Assembly: GCA_946059285.1 (NCBI GenBank)
Contig: CAMGMW010000059.1
Span: 1-7,052, forward strand
Length of the DNA: 7,052 bases
DNA from: an uncultured Clostridia bacterium
GTDB taxonomy: Bacteria; Bacillota_A; Clostridia; Oscillospirales; Oscillospiraceae
Direction of reading: 5' to 3'
Shown here: positions 7,028-7,052 of the stretch, in pieces
Numbering within the stretch: the first letter of the stretch is position 1
Layout of the letters: every line of letters begins with the position of its first letter
Program-made: the position numbers and the translations under genes
Notes under the pieces: model-generated
Seen by the model: the letters and a program-made list of their open reading frames with translations, nothing else
Told to the model about the DNA's origin: nothing
Databases searched by the model: none

Positions 7028-7052
7028 GCCAAAATATCAGTGCAGCATCGGT

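Overview
The window is a stretch of bacterial chromosome that looks like a Gram-positive Clostridia genome (Bacillota), possibly an Oscillospiraceae/Ruminococcaceae-type gut organism. The grounds are strong AAGGAG-type ribosome binding sites, sigma-A-like promoters in AT-rich gaps between moderately GC-rich genes, a separate glgD next to glgC, and a YibE/F-family membrane protein. The taxonomic placement is inference from gene content and protein style only. All genes lie on the minus strand, so transcription runs from high to low coordinates.

Region 1 (7052 to 5725): a single-gene unit encoding a YibE/F-family polytopic membrane protein. It has its own promoter (TTGACA, 16-nt spacer, TATTAT). 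A perfect 15-nt dyad overlaps the -10 box, a 6-bp stem-loop starts at about the first transcribed base and abuts the Shine-Dalgarno, and a good intrinsic terminator follows the stop codon.

Region 2 (5725 to 5548): an AT-rich intergenic segment carrying the promoter of the glycogen genes (TTGAAT, 16-nt spacer, TATAAT). A CATATC direct repeat straddles the expected transcription start.

Region 3 (5547 to 1): a tight glycogen-synthesis operon, glgB-glgC-glgD-glgA. GlgC makes ADP-glucose from glucose-1-phosphate and ATP. GlgD is its catalytically degenerate partner subunit. GlgA polymerises ADP-glucose into alpha-1,4-glucan, and GlgB adds alpha-1,6 branches. The genes are separated by 2 nt (glgB/glgC), 24 nt (glgC/glgD) and -4 nt (glgD/glgA, ATGA overlap), so co-transcription and translational coupling are very likely. 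glgA runs off the left edge of the window, missing an estimated 30-40 C-terminal residues. No glycogen phosphorylase or debranching gene is visible.

Overall this is ordinary core metabolism plus one poorly characterised membrane protein. I saw no mobile element, RNA gene, CRISPR array or clearly novel system. The most open questions are the function of the YibE/F protein and the dyad/stem-loop control elements in front of it.
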